The notes: generated by a model not told the origin, from the letters alone. Counted from the first letter of the stretch, positions 44,170-53,354 are shown. The stretch is 64,000 bases of DNA from CAZFBA01 sp964517135 (GCA_964517135.1 CAZFBA010000004.1:62001-126000), one strand, 5' to 3'. Program-made: numbers and translations.

Positions 44170-45114
44170 CTAGCTTGAAATCTGAACGGTGGCAGATTTT
44201 TCACCGTATTTTTCCTGTAGTTTCTTTTCTGGTAGATATTTATTTTCAAGTTCTTTGTATTCTGAGAGACCAACAAAGTCTGTATATTCTTTAAATGATG
44301 TAATCCAGTGGGTTTGTCCATCAAGAATGCCTGTTGGTGAGTTTTTCAGAGCTGTAAAGAAATCTTGAAGAGCTTTATGTACTACCTGAATTGAAGCTAC
44401 AGGTATACTAACTCTGGCAACACCCATTTTAGCAAGCTCAGGGATAGGTATGAGTTCAGTTTTAACTCCTGAAATTGCATCCATCAGGTTAACAGAAAGA
44501 GGTCCATTTACCCCTTTAAGGGCATTTTCGATATCATTTTTAGTTTTTATACCGTCAATAAAGACAAGGTCGGCACCAGCTTCAAGGTAGATATTGCATC
44601 TTCTGATTGCTTCATCAATTCCTAATAGTGCAAAACAATCTGTGCGGGCATTTACGACTATATCTGATCCATAATGTTTTTTAACATCATTAATGGCTCT
44701 AATTTTGCCTGCCATTTCTTCTGCTGATATGACTTCTTTACCCTGCATATGACCGCATCTTTTTGGGAAGAATTGATCTTCAATATTTAGCCCGGCGATA
44801 TCCATTTGAATAAGTCTTTCAGCGATCCAGGCAGCGTTAACAGCGTTGCCACCACCTGTATCAATATCGGCCATAACAGGAATTGAAACTGCCTGAGAAA
44901 TGTTCCAGGTAGCATTAAGTACGTCTGCCATCTGTACAAGCCCTACATCAGGTTTAGCAAGCCATGATCCGGCCAGACCATAACCACTTATTTGAATAGC
45001 TTCAAAACCACAGGCCTCAATTATTTTTGCACTAAATGCATCGTGACATCCCGGTACGACCAGTGCTCTTCTTTCGTTAAGTTTGTTTTTAAGGATAGTG
45101 CTACGTTTTTGCAT
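44170..45114 (-). CDS. Isocitrate lyase/PEP mutase superfamily lyase
   Basis: 314 aa with SD GGGAGG. TIM-barrel features of the ICL/PEPM family are VPGCHDAFSAKIIEACGFEAIQISGYGLA, PVMADIDTGGGNAVN (metal Asp), the catalytic loop FPKRCGHMQGKEVISAEEM (the KKCGH-type cysteine motif), and NARTDCFALLGIDEAIRR. The length and the KRCGHMQGK loop fit methylisocitrate lyase, dimethylmalate lyase and related 2-hydroxy-dicarboxylate lyases; it is not a PEP mutase by the loop. First gene of the operon with LeuC-, LeuD- and IDH-like genes. Confidence 0.88.
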   Translation of the reverse strand: MQKRSTILKNKLNERRALVVPGCHDAFSAKIIEACGFEAIQISGYGLAGSWLAKPDVGLVQMADVLNATWNISQAVSIPVMADIDTGGGNAVNAAWIAERLIQMDIAGLNIEDQFFPKRCGHMQGKEVISAEEMAGKIRAINDVKKHYGSDIVVNARTDCFALLGIDEAIRRCNIYLEAGADLVFIDGIKTKNDIENALKGVNGPLSVNLMDAISGVKTELIPIPELAKMGVARVSIPVASIQVVHKALQDFFTALKNSPTGILDGQTHWITSFKEYTDFVGLSEYKELENKYLPEKKLQEKYGEKSATVQISS

Positions 45115-45525
45115 AAAGACCTCCCTGAAACGTTTGTATATAATAACAGTTAGTTGAACAATATGCCTTTTTATCTTATTATAAGCAGAATAAGCTTATT
45201 TCTTCATAATGGCATATTATATTTGAGTAACATTATATTCATAAAAATAAAAAAAAGTAAAAAGAAAATTTTCTAAAAACTCATATATAACAACAAAAAC
45301 AGCGTAATGATTCTCTTTTCACTTATAAAAATTAGAAAAAATAGATTTGGTATAGTTTATAGGAAGTATAAATTGTAATTATGCCCTGTTAGAATAGAGA
45401 GATCCTTTTTTGACAAAGAGATCTCTCTATTTAATACAGTTTAAATGTACTTATATTTGGAAAAGTTAAAATTTAAGCTCTTTATAGTCTTATATAAAGG
45501 TAAAAAGGTTCAATTTTTTATTTAG
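45115..45525. other. Intergenic region with a 12-bp inverted repeat
   Basis: 411 bp with no gene seen. The perfect repeat at 45393-45431 lies after the M48 gene and upstream of the lyase operon. Confidence 0.55.
45393..45431. repeat. Perfect 12-bp inverted repeat
   Basis: AATAGAGAGATC (45393-45404) and GATCTCTCTATT (45420-45431) around CCTTTTTTGACAAAGA (15 bp). It may be a terminator of the M48 gene or a regulatory cruciform. The T-run is in the loop, not after it. Confidence 0.7.
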
Positions 45526-46191
45526 CTATTGTTTTATGATGAAATTATTTTCATTGTTTTGTTCAATAATGATGTCATCAGTGAGTTTGCCTGCATTTAC
45601 GATACCTGAAGTGATGTTTTTCTCTTTACTTAGCAGCCCTCTGAGGCTTTGTTGTGTAAACCCTTTGCCTTCTTGCAGGTTTATTTTCATAACTCTAATT
45701 TTATCACGTATTTCCGGGTTACCTGCAATAGCTTTAAGCCCGTGCCCTTGTTCAATGTGTGCAATTTCATGAGCCAGAACACCTACTAATTCAGCCTCAT
45801 TAGATATAATTTTCAGGGCTCCTCTGGTGATAAAAATAAAACCACCCGGAACAGCAAATGCATTAATCTCTGGTGAGTCTAAAACATAGAATGAATATTC
45901 AATATCTGGTCTTGTAGAAACTTTTTCAGCTATGCTTTGCCCTATTTTATTAACATATTGGTTTACTTTCGAGTTTTTGTAATAGCCATACCTTTTAGCA
46001 AGAATAACTGCTGACTGAAAGCCAATTTCTTTTTCTTCTAGCAGAGTGAATCCATACTTCCCGGCGACATGATCAGTTTTGGTTGAAATGTTTTCCTGGT
46101 TATTATTGTTCTCTTCTGAAGCAATTGTTGCAGAACACGGAATTAAAACGGCTAAAATGAGACCTGTTATTATGGCATACTTTTTTATCAT
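45526..46191 (-). CDS. M48-type metalloprotease, C-terminally shortened
   Basis: 221 aa with SD GAGGT. Signal peptide MIKKYAIITGLILAVLIPCSATIAS. The zincin core is present: SFYVLDSPEINAFAVPGGFIFITRGAL and LVGVLAHEIAHIEQGHG (HExxH). The usual downstream E-x-E-AD segment that supplies the third zinc ligand is not visible, and the protein ends in a non-family tail (IIIEQNNENNFIIKQ). BepA/LoiP-type M48 proteins are usually longer. Probably a decaying or functionally altered periplasmic protease. Confidence 0.75.
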   Translation of the reverse strand: MIKKYAIITGLILAVLIPCSATIASEENNNNQENISTKTDHVAGKYGFTLLEEKEIGFQSAVILAKRYGYYKNSKVNQYVNKIGQSIAEKVSTRPDIEYSFYVLDSPEINAFAVPGGFIFITRGALKIISNEAELVGVLAHEIAHIEQGHGLKAIAGNPEIRDKIRVMKINLQEGKGFTQQSLRGLLSKEKNITSGIVNAGKLTDDIIIEQNNENNFIIKQ

Positions 46192-46371
46192 TTTTAATAC
46201 CTCAAAATCTGCCCTCTATTTTACAATTAAAATATATTAAGCATATTAATTCAAGAGGTAATGCAAAAAATTACATTATTTGTATGACGAAATCAAAGCA
46301 TAATAACTAAAAAAAAATATTAATTGATGTTAGTTATTGCATTGGAGGCTTGTTCCCGGATTACAATAGAT

Positions 46372-46395
46372 AAGACCCGGTAAAAACCGGGTCTT
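46372..46395 (-). terminator. Terminator of the M18 pair
   Basis: - strand AAGACCCGG, loop TTTTTA, CCGGGTCTT. It is 18 bp after the stop of the first M18 gene, with only a short T-run. Confidence 0.65.
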
Positions 46396-46412
46396 GGTTG
46401 TTATGGGTTTAA

Positions 46413-47936
46413 TCAATGTAGACTATATGGAACCTCTTTAATCTTGTCATTGTTTAAAAATGCAGAGATCCCTTTATAAAGGTGGAATAAATCACCTTTA
46501 TCTGCTATTTCAACAGGTGCATGCATAGAAAGAATAGGTATTCCGATATCTACAACATCCATATTCAGGTTTGTAGCCAGGTACATACCTATGGTTGCAC
46601 CGCCTCCAACATCCTGATTATAGGCAAATGGTTGATATTTAATGTTGTTACGATCAAAAACTCTGGTAACTGATGCAGTAGCTTCAGGTAGTGAGTTTTT
46701 CCATCCTTGAAGCTTCATAATAACGCCGTGCCCGAGGCGACAGGCATTTGTTTTTTCTTCACGAGAAGGATCAACTGGATCAACGGCAGTTGAAACATCT
46801 GCTGAAAGAGCTAAACTCTTTTTAAATGCTCTTCTAAGATCGTTTTCATTATAGTTACCTTTTTGAGCTTCTATCAAAGATCCTATAGCCTGTTTAAAGA
46901 AGTCTGATTTAGCCCCATAATTATTCCAGGAACCTATTTCTTCATTACCAAAGAATGCTGCAACCGTTGTAAATTTAGGTGTTTCTTTCTGCTCAATTTC
47001 AGCTTTCAGGCTTGCAAAGACACAACTCTTGTCATCATGTCCGTATGCTCCTATTAATCCCTGATCGAAACCAACACCTCTGGGGTTTTCAGCAGGTACC
47101 AGGTTTAATTCAGCATGAATAAGGTCATCTCTGCTAATGTTATAGCGTTCTTTCAGAACTTTTTCGACATAATCTGATATCTCGCCTTCAACATCAGAAT
47201 TCATTGCAACTATAGGGTTCATGTTTTCAGCTTCAAACTCTTTTGATTTATTGTTGCCGCTATCAACATGTGGTGCCAGATCAGATATGACGAATGTGCT
47301 TTCACCGGGTTTATTACCTATATTAATGTTAACCTCTCTGCCATCACCGGTTATTACTTTCCCTTCCAGTGCAAGGTGGCGGTTAACCCACTGATATCTT
47401 TTTGATCCCAGGCCGTGCATCATTGTTTTAAAGAGGCAATAGCCCTCAGAATCTTTTAAAGGTTTTGCTTTTAATGTTATATGCGGTGAATCAAGGTGTG
47501 ATCCAACAAGTTTAATGCCAGATGTTACCGGCTTTTCACCAATAGTAGCAAGGACTACAGCTCTATCATTATTAACAAAGTATACTTTATCTCCGGGTTT
47601 TACCTGTGACTCAGGATCAAAAGGCTTATATCCATTAGCTTTGGCTGTTTTAATCACTTCTTTAGCAGCTTCCAGGTTTGACTTTGTTTTCTCAAGAAAA
47701 GTCATATATTCCTGTCCGAAGGCCTGTATAGCCTGTTTTTCCTGCGGTGTAGCTGTACCAAGGATAGTTTCAGGCTTTTTAGCTTTTCCTGTGAAGTATA
47801 CATGAAGCAGATTTGTATTTGCTTTGGCTTGTATATTATTTATAGCAGCTTGATTGAGTTTTATTTCTTTATTTTTGGCCTGAAAAGAATGCTGTAAAAC
47901 TTTATTAGTATTAACTCCTGTTACTGATAACGTCAT
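46413..47936 (-). CDS. M18-family aspartyl aminopeptidase, paralogue 1
   Basis: 507 aa with SD AGGAGAGG. All M18 metal and catalytic motifs are intact: VGSHLDSPH, GHDDKS, GNEEIGSWNNYGAKS, SADVSTAVDP, QDVGGGATIG and SMHAPVEIA. A ~45-residue N-terminal extension (MTLSVTGVNTNKVLQHSF...) precedes the first conserved VYFTGKA element. It removes acidic N-terminal residues from peptides as a large oligomeric shell. It lies 10 bp after paralogue 2 in the same operon. Three M18 copies in a row is unusual. Confidence 0.9.
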   Translation of the reverse strand: MTLSVTGVNTNKVLQHSFQAKNKEIKLNQAAINNIQAKANTNLLHVYFTGKAKKPETILGTATPQEKQAIQAFGQEYMTFLEKTKSNLEAAKEVIKTAKANGYKPFDPESQVKPGDKVYFVNNDRAVVLATIGEKPVTSGIKLVGSHLDSPHITLKAKPLKDSEGYCLFKTMMHGLGSKRYQWVNRHLALEGKVITGDGREVNINIGNKPGESTFVISDLAPHVDSGNNKSKEFEAENMNPIVAMNSDVEGEISDYVEKVLKERYNISRDDLIHAELNLVPAENPRGVGFDQGLIGAYGHDDKSCVFASLKAEIEQKETPKFTTVAAFFGNEEIGSWNNYGAKSDFFKQAIGSLIEAQKGNYNENDLRRAFKKSLALSADVSTAVDPVDPSREEKTNACRLGHGVIMKLQGWKNSLPEATASVTRVFDRNNIKYQPFAYNQDVGGGATIGMYLATNLNMDVVDIGIPILSMHAPVEIADKGDLFHLYKGISAFLNNDKIKEVPYSLH

Positions 47937-47946
47937 AGATCCTCTC

Positions 47947-49452
47947 CTAGTTTACGTAGTAATTCTTTAATGAAAGGTAATGCTCAAATAAATCAGACTT
48001 GGAGATGAGTTCAAGTGGAGCATGCATACCTATAACAGGAATACCCGTGTCAACTACATCTGTATTGTTTTGAGTTGCCATATAATTGCCAATGGTTCCA
48101 CCGCCGCCTTTATCCTGATTGAAGGCGAAAGCCTGAAGCTGAACGTCTTTTTGTGTTTGGTTAAATTTTGCAGAAGCTTCAGGTGTAGAGAATAGCTGAC
48201 CATTTTTGTAGAGTGACGGTCCATAACCAAGTTTTGAAGCGTTGGTTGCTTCTTCTGCCTCAGGTCTCATTGGGTCAATGGCTGTTGATACATCAGCAGA
48301 GACAAGTATACTGTTTTTAAAGGCTCTTCTAACCAGGTTTTCATTATATTGTCCCTGTGTATATTCAATGGCTTCTGAGATTATAGCTCTTGTATCATCT
48401 GATTGTGCACCATAATTATTCCAGGAGCCAATTTCTTCATTTGAAAAATGTGTTGAAATTAAAGTATGCTGAGGAGCACTCTTTCTGGTAGCATCGAAAA
48501 GTGCCTGCATTGAGCAGTATGCAGATGACTTATCATCTGAACCAAAGCCAGATATCATACTTTTATCGAAACCTACATCTCTTGCTTCACTGGCAGGAAC
48601 CAGAGCAAGCTGTGCATTAATTAAATCATCAGCATCAATGCCGTATTTATCTTTTAATATTTTTTCAACCTGTTTGGCAACTTTATTTGTTGCTTCAGGA
48701 CTCAGTGTATCATCTTCATTCAGGCCTACAATCGGATTTAGCTTTTCTTTCGGGAAAGCTTCGCCAAGAGTTTGAGATTTGTTTCTGTCTACATGAGGTG
48801 CCAGCTCAGGAATCATAAATACCGGCTCACCCGGTTTGTTACCTATGTTGACGTTTAAGACGGTTCCATCTTTTTTAACAACCTTTCCTTCAAGTGCCAA
48901 GTTTCTTTGAGTCCATTGATGGGCCTTAATACCGCCATGAACCATTGTTTTAAATATTGCAAACCCGCCCGGGCCTTCTTGAAGAGGTTTCGCTTTTAAC
49001 ATAATGTGTGGTGAATCAATGTGAGATCCTACAAGTTTAAAGCCATCAGTAACAGGTTTTTCACCAATAACAATAAGTGAAACAGACCGGTCTCTGTTAA
49101 CTCTATAGAACTTATCACCGGCTTTTGGCGGTTTTTTAGGCACATCTTCCGGCCATGGTTTATAGCCTTCTTTCTTGGCCCGGCTTACAATCTCTGTAAC
49201 GGCTGTCATATCAGTTTTTGAGTTATTTAGAAAACTCTTATAATCTTCTGCAAAGGCTATAATGTCATTCCGTTTTTTTGCATCAGCACTTGACCAGAGT
49301 GATTTTAACCCTGTGAAATAGAGTTTTGTCAACTCTGGAGATGGCTTGGCCAGTGATACAGGCTTCTGGACACCCTCAAACGATGGTTTGCTTGTGGTTT
49401 CTTTCTTGTTAACTTTTAAATTTGGAAAATTTGCGATACTGTTTACGTGCAT
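47947..49452 (-). CDS. M18-family aspartyl aminopeptidase, paralogue 2
   Basis: 501 aa with SD GAGGG. The active-site set is GSHIDSPH, GSDDKSS, FSNEEIGSWNNYGAQS, SADVSTAIDP, QDKGGGGTIG and GMHAPLELI. The N-terminal extension is MHVNSIANFPNLKVNKK with a PSFEGV motif near residue 25, then KLYFTGLKS as in paralogue 1. Divergence from paralogue 1 in the middle domain (NPIVGLNEDDT) suggests different substrate spectra. Leads the two-gene operon with paralogue 1. Confidence 0.9.
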   Translation of the reverse strand: MHVNSIANFPNLKVNKKETTSKPSFEGVQKPVSLAKPSPELTKLYFTGLKSLWSSADAKKRNDIIAFAEDYKSFLNNSKTDMTAVTEIVSRAKKEGYKPWPEDVPKKPPKAGDKFYRVNRDRSVSLIVIGEKPVTDGFKLVGSHIDSPHIMLKAKPLQEGPGGFAIFKTMVHGGIKAHQWTQRNLALEGKVVKKDGTVLNVNIGNKPGEPVFMIPELAPHVDRNKSQTLGEAFPKEKLNPIVGLNEDDTLSPEATNKVAKQVEKILKDKYGIDADDLINAQLALVPASEARDVGFDKSMISGFGSDDKSSAYCSMQALFDATRKSAPQHTLISTHFSNEEIGSWNNYGAQSDDTRAIISEAIEYTQGQYNENLVRRAFKNSILVSADVSTAIDPMRPEAEEATNASKLGYGPSLYKNGQLFSTPEASAKFNQTQKDVQLQAFAFNQDKGGGGTIGNYMATQNNTDVVDTGIPVIGMHAPLELISKSDLFEHYLSLKNYYVN

Positions 49453-49963
49453 TGATTAAACCCTCATACTTATCTTATTATTTCTACTTGATTAAACTTG
49501 GTTAATTCTAAAACATAGCAATAATAACTCAACATAGACTTATACAAATAAATCTACCTGTTTTTTAGCTTGTTATACAACTTAATCAGATTCAAAATTA
49601 GCTTAAATCTGTAATGTTAAATAGTCTCTTCTCTAATTGTTAAACCTTAATTACTCTCCCCCTGTTTTGCTTTCTGACTTTAACCGATTTACCCCCTGAT
49701 TGAAGATTTAAAAAATATATCTTCGATGTTACCCTACATAATACTACGTCAATAAAATAAGTAAAGCCTAAAAGCTCAAATTTGTCAGAATTTTTACCAA
49801 ATTCTTAACATTTTGTTTTTTATATTTCAGTTAACAATGATATTTAAGAACGCTTTTTTTAAAAGGATTACAGGGCTTGCTTTCCATTATTGCTTGCTGT
49901 TTATTAAAGATACTGTAAATATATAGTCACTTGTTAGTGATTATTGCTAATCATGGATTATAA
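49453..49963. other. Intergenic region between M18 paralogues 2 and 3
   Basis: 511 bp, AT-rich, no ORF or clear hairpin. It probably holds the promoter of the 49452 gene. Confidence 0.5.
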
Positions 49964-51502
49964 CTAGCCTCTATTTAGGTAATAAGCCATAAGTGCAGAA
50001 GAAAATTCGTATAAATCTCCTTTGGATATGATTTCATTGGGTGAGTGCATACCTAAAATAGGGACGCCAAAATCAACAACATCAGCATTATAATTGGTTG
50101 ACAGGAATGTACCTATTGTTCCCCCACCCCCTTTATCCTGATGGAAAGCGTGTGTCTGGGTCTGCGTTCCTCTGATCATATTCATAAAGCGGGCTGATGC
50201 TTCTGGTGTAGAGTAGGTTTTACCATCCTTCTGAATAGATGGACCAAACCCAATTTTTGTTGAATTAGTTGCCTCTTCAGCATCAGGTCTTACCGGATCA
50301 ATAGCTGTTGTTACGTCAGCTGAAACAAGAAGACTATTTTTGAAGGCATTTTTAACTGCAAGAGAGTTATGATGCCCTGTTGTATATTGTAAAATTTCTT
50401 CTACCATTGTCTCTGTATCATTTGAACGTGCTCCATAGCCATTCCAGGAGCCTATTTCTTCGTTGCCATAGTGGGCTGCAATAAGCGTCTGCTCTGGTAT
50501 CGGGTTTACTTTAAGTGCTGAAAACAGAGCTTCGTTTGCTGCATAGACAGATGACTTGTTGTCAGAGCCGTACCCTGCAACGAGAGCCCTGTCAAAACCA
50601 ACATCTCTGGCTTGATTAGCTGGTACAAGATCAAGCTGAGCATTGACAAGATCATCTCTTGTAACACCGTAATGCTTGTAAAGAATCTGTTCTACGTGAT
50701 CAGAGATGCTTCCTTCTTGATTTGGGTTAAGGTTTATTGATTCAGTAGAGCCTGCAATAGGATTTAGAGCTTCTTTTGTAATATTACTTTTACCACCATC
50801 TACATGAATAGCCAGTTCCGGAATTACAAACACAGGGTCACCCGGTTTGTTTCCTATGTTGACCTTAATAACAGTGCCATCCTGCCTTACAATTTTGCCA
50901 ACAAGAGCAAGATTTCTCTGGGTCCACTGCCCGGGCTTTATGCCACCATGTACAATAGTTTTAAAGATTGACATGCCACCTGCACCATCCTGAATAGGTT
51001 TAGCTTTAAGGCTTATATGAGGTGCATCTATATGTGTACCGATCATTTTAAATCCGTTAGATATAGGTTCTCTGCCTACAACTATAAGTTGAACAGAGCG
51101 ATCTTTGTTAACTCTGAAGAATTTTTCTCCGGGTATCAGCTGTCTGTTAGGCTGTTGTTGTGGCCAGGGCTGGAATCCTTCTTGCATTGCCCTGTTAACG
51201 ACTGCTTCTACTCCTGAAAGATCTGTTTTAGCTGAATCAAGAAAATGTTTATAATGCTCACCAAACTGAAAAATACGCTCTCTTTTAGCTGGATCTGCAT
51301 TGGCCATAATAGATTTAACAACGGGTTTTTGAGGTAGTTGTGGCATTGGTGTGTAATACGCTTGCATTAAACCTGCTGACGGTTGTGCCAGAGGCTGGCT
51401 TGAAGATATTAACTGGCCATAAGGAACTGGCTGTGGAGGGTTTTGGGCTGATCCATTATAATTTAACACTTGTGGAGATACTTGAGATACCAACATAGAC
51501 AT
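49964..51502 (-). CDS. M18-family aspartyl aminopeptidase, paralogue 3
   Basis: 512 aa with SD CAGGAG. Catalytic motifs are GTHIDAPH (Ala replaces Ser), GSDNKSS (Asn replaces the second Asp), YGNEEIGSWNGYGARS, SADVTTAIDP, QDKGGGGTIG and GMHSPNEI. The N-terminal extension is Gln/Pro-rich (MSMLVSQVSPQVLNYNGSAQN). The small changes in otherwise invariant motifs may alter activity. Transcribed separately from the other two copies (511 bp gap). Confidence 0.9.
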   Translation of the reverse strand: MSMLVSQVSPQVLNYNGSAQNPPQPVPYGQLISSSQPLAQPSAGLMQAYYTPMPQLPQKPVVKSIMANADPAKRERIFQFGEHYKHFLDSAKTDLSGVEAVVNRAMQEGFQPWPQQQPNRQLIPGEKFFRVNKDRSVQLIVVGREPISNGFKMIGTHIDAPHISLKAKPIQDGAGGMSIFKTIVHGGIKPGQWTQRNLALVGKIVRQDGTVIKVNIGNKPGDPVFVIPELAIHVDGGKSNITKEALNPIAGSTESINLNPNQEGSISDHVEQILYKHYGVTRDDLVNAQLDLVPANQARDVGFDRALVAGYGSDNKSSVYAANEALFSALKVNPIPEQTLIAAHYGNEEIGSWNGYGARSNDTETMVEEILQYTTGHHNSLAVKNAFKNSLLVSADVTTAIDPVRPDAEEATNSTKIGFGPSIQKDGKTYSTPEASARFMNMIRGTQTQTHAFHQDKGGGGTIGTFLSTNYNADVVDFGVPILGMHSPNEIISKGDLYEFSSALMAYYLNRG

Positions 51503-51817
51503 AGATAACTCCTGTCGTGAGCATTGAGAGCTTTATTTGAGAGAGAAAATAGCTGAACAATAACATTTTTATGTACTTAATTAATGATCCTGAAACTATT
51601 TTATTGATAAAAAAACAGGGAAAATTATCAAATGTTTACAAATTATGCAATTTGGCCTAATTTATCGATTTAGAGTCTTTAATTTGTTAATGTTTGCCGG
51701 ACACTTTTAAATTTTGCTATGATTAGTTGATGTAAAAAAATTATTCAAATACTTAATAATTATTATTTTGAAGATAGACGGGAAGTTAAATTTAGTATAT
51801 ATTCATATATGAGTCAA
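51503..51817. other. Divergent promoter region of M18 paralogue 3 and tRNA-Leu
   Basis: 315 bp with no ORF. A -35/-10 pair at 51694-51723 faces the tRNA. Confidence 0.5.
51694..51723 (+). promoter_or_regulatory. Putative promoter of tRNA-Leu
   Basis: TTGCCG, 18-bp spacer, TATGAT, about 95 bp before the tRNA 5' end. Confidence 0.4.
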
Positions 51818-51904
51818 GCCTTGGTGGCGGAATTGGTAGACGCGCCGGACTTAAAATCCGGTGAGGCCCAAAACCTCGTGCCAGTTCGATTCTGGCCCAA
51901 GGCA
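51818..51904 (+). tRNA. tRNA-Leu(UAA)
   Basis: Acceptor GCCTTGG pairs with CCAAGGC, discriminator A at 51904, D-arm with GGCGGAATTGGTAGAC, anticodon stem CCGGA/TCCGG with loop CTTAAAA (anticodon TAA at 51852-51854), a long variable arm (TGAGGCCCAAAACCTCGT), and T-arm GCCAGTTCGATTCTGGC. A class II tRNA of 87 nt; CCA is not encoded. A terminator follows. Confidence 0.97.
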
Positions 51905-51915
51905 CACTCTAAAAG

Positions 51916-51939
51916 AGCCAGTGCTTTGCTGGCTTTTTT
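51916..51939 (+). terminator. Rho-independent terminator after tRNA-Leu
   Basis: AGCCAG, 7-nt loop, CTGGCT, then TTTTT. It also lies just past the end of the - strand glycosyltransferase. Confidence 0.85.
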
Positions 51940-51958
51940 GTTTGGTGAATCGGTCAAT

Positions 51959-53323
51959 TTATTGCTGAAGCACTTCTTTATATGTTTTAAGAACGTTCTG
52001 AGCCATAATTTCCCAGGTAAGTTCGTTAAGTATACATTCTACCCCGGCTTTAGCGCAGTGATCCCAGAGGTCTCTGTTTCTGATAAGCTTTAAGATGGCT
52101 TTAGATAAAAGATGATGCTTCTTTACATTTATCAATAATTCTGGCTTGCCTTTGCTTATGATGCTTAATAGTGCACATGTATGGTGAGCTACAACAGGTA
52201 TGCCTGACAGGGCAGCTTCAATAATAGTTAGCGGAAGTGGGTCGGTAATATCACAATCTACAAAAACCCCGCCTTTTCTGCCTACAATTCTATAAAGTTC
52301 TGGAACTTCTTTTTCATAATCAACTTCATCGAAGAGAAAGACTTTGCCTTTAGTGTTGGTAAGGTCAACCAGTTTTTCAATATGATGTAATACTGTTAGT
52401 TGCTGGGGTGATAGCTTTGATCTGTCTGTAATTTTTCCAGCGCAGATAACAAGGTTAGCAGTATCCTGTAATTCAGGGTCATCAACATAGCATTCTACCA
52501 TATTAGATATGTTTTTCTTTGCCTCCAGGCGACTTAGCATTAGAATACAGGGTTTTGTGGTGTCATCAAGGCCTTCATTCATCTTATTAAGTATTTTTTT
52601 TCTTACTGCAATGTTTGTTTCATCTTTTGCTGTTTCTTTATTCCAGAAAGGCTTGAATCTATCAGTGTTGACACCCGGGTGAATCACTTTAAACCTGTTA
52701 TCTTCCGGGTTTATTGAATATTTTGAAAACTGGTCATTAATTTCTGCTTTGCAGAATACTGTCAGGGCATTTGCATTATTAATAATCTCTTGTTCAGTTT
52801 TAATGCGCTCAGAGAAATTATAATATCTTTCTAGCTCTTCTGAAAGGCCTGCTTTAGATTTTAATTCGTCCAATTTAGGTTTACCTAAAGAATGAGCAGA
52901 GAATACATGTGGAATGTTACACTCTTTAGAGAGTTTATTGCATATGTAGCCAGTGTCATAATAGTTACTGTGCAATATATCAGGTATCTGATCATCTGTT
53001 TTAATATAATACTTAATGTTTTCATAGAATTCATCCAGATGATTCCAGAGTTCAACCTTCTTTAGATATTTTGATGGCCCGCAGGGAACCCTTACGATGC
53101 CTACTTTTTCGTTAATATGTTCAAAAGGTTTAGAATATCCGGGGTAGTCATCATCTTTAAATAGCCTGGTAACTACTTCTACTCTGCTAACTTCATTGAA
53201 ATTAGCAAGGGCTTTAGCAAGTTCAATAATATAAATGATCTGGCCGCCGGTATCTTCATCCCTTCCAAGTTCCAGATTGTGTGCCCTGATTAATCCATGT
53301 ATTTGATAAAGCTGTATATACAT
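51959..53323 (-). CDS. Sucrose-phosphate-synthase-like GT4 glycosyltransferase
   Basis: 454 aa from ATG 53323, preceded by AAGG; an open extension to 53428 overlaps the upstream gene and lacks family similarity. The N-terminal domain opens with MYIQLYQIHGLIRAHNLELGRDEDTGGQ, the sugar-acceptor signature of sucrose-phosphate and sucrose synthases. PDILHSNYYDTGYI, FSAHSLGKPKLDEL and VIHPGVNTDRFKP follow. The C-terminal UDP-sugar site has MLSRLEAKKN and the EX7E-like PLPLTIIEAALSGIPVVA. Only the core GT domains are present, with no phosphatase domain. Sucrose or another glycoside could be the product. Confidence 0.85.
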   Translation of the reverse strand: MYIQLYQIHGLIRAHNLELGRDEDTGGQIIYIIELAKALANFNEVSRVEVVTRLFKDDDYPGYSKPFEHINEKVGIVRVPCGPSKYLKKVELWNHLDEFYENIKYYIKTDDQIPDILHSNYYDTGYICNKLSKECNIPHVFSAHSLGKPKLDELKSKAGLSEELERYYNFSERIKTEQEIINNANALTVFCKAEINDQFSKYSINPEDNRFKVIHPGVNTDRFKPFWNKETAKDETNIAVRKKILNKMNEGLDDTTKPCILMLSRLEAKKNISNMVECYVDDPELQDTANLVICAGKITDRSKLSPQQLTVLHHIEKLVDLTNTKGKVFLFDEVDYEKEVPELYRIVGRKGGVFVDCDITDPLPLTIIEAALSGIPVVAHHTCALLSIISKGKPELLINVKKHHLLSKAILKLIRNRDLWDHCAKAGVECILNELTWEIMAQNVLKTYKEVLQQ

Positions 53324-53354
53324 AGTTTGTGCCTTTTTAATAATGCGAACCTGT

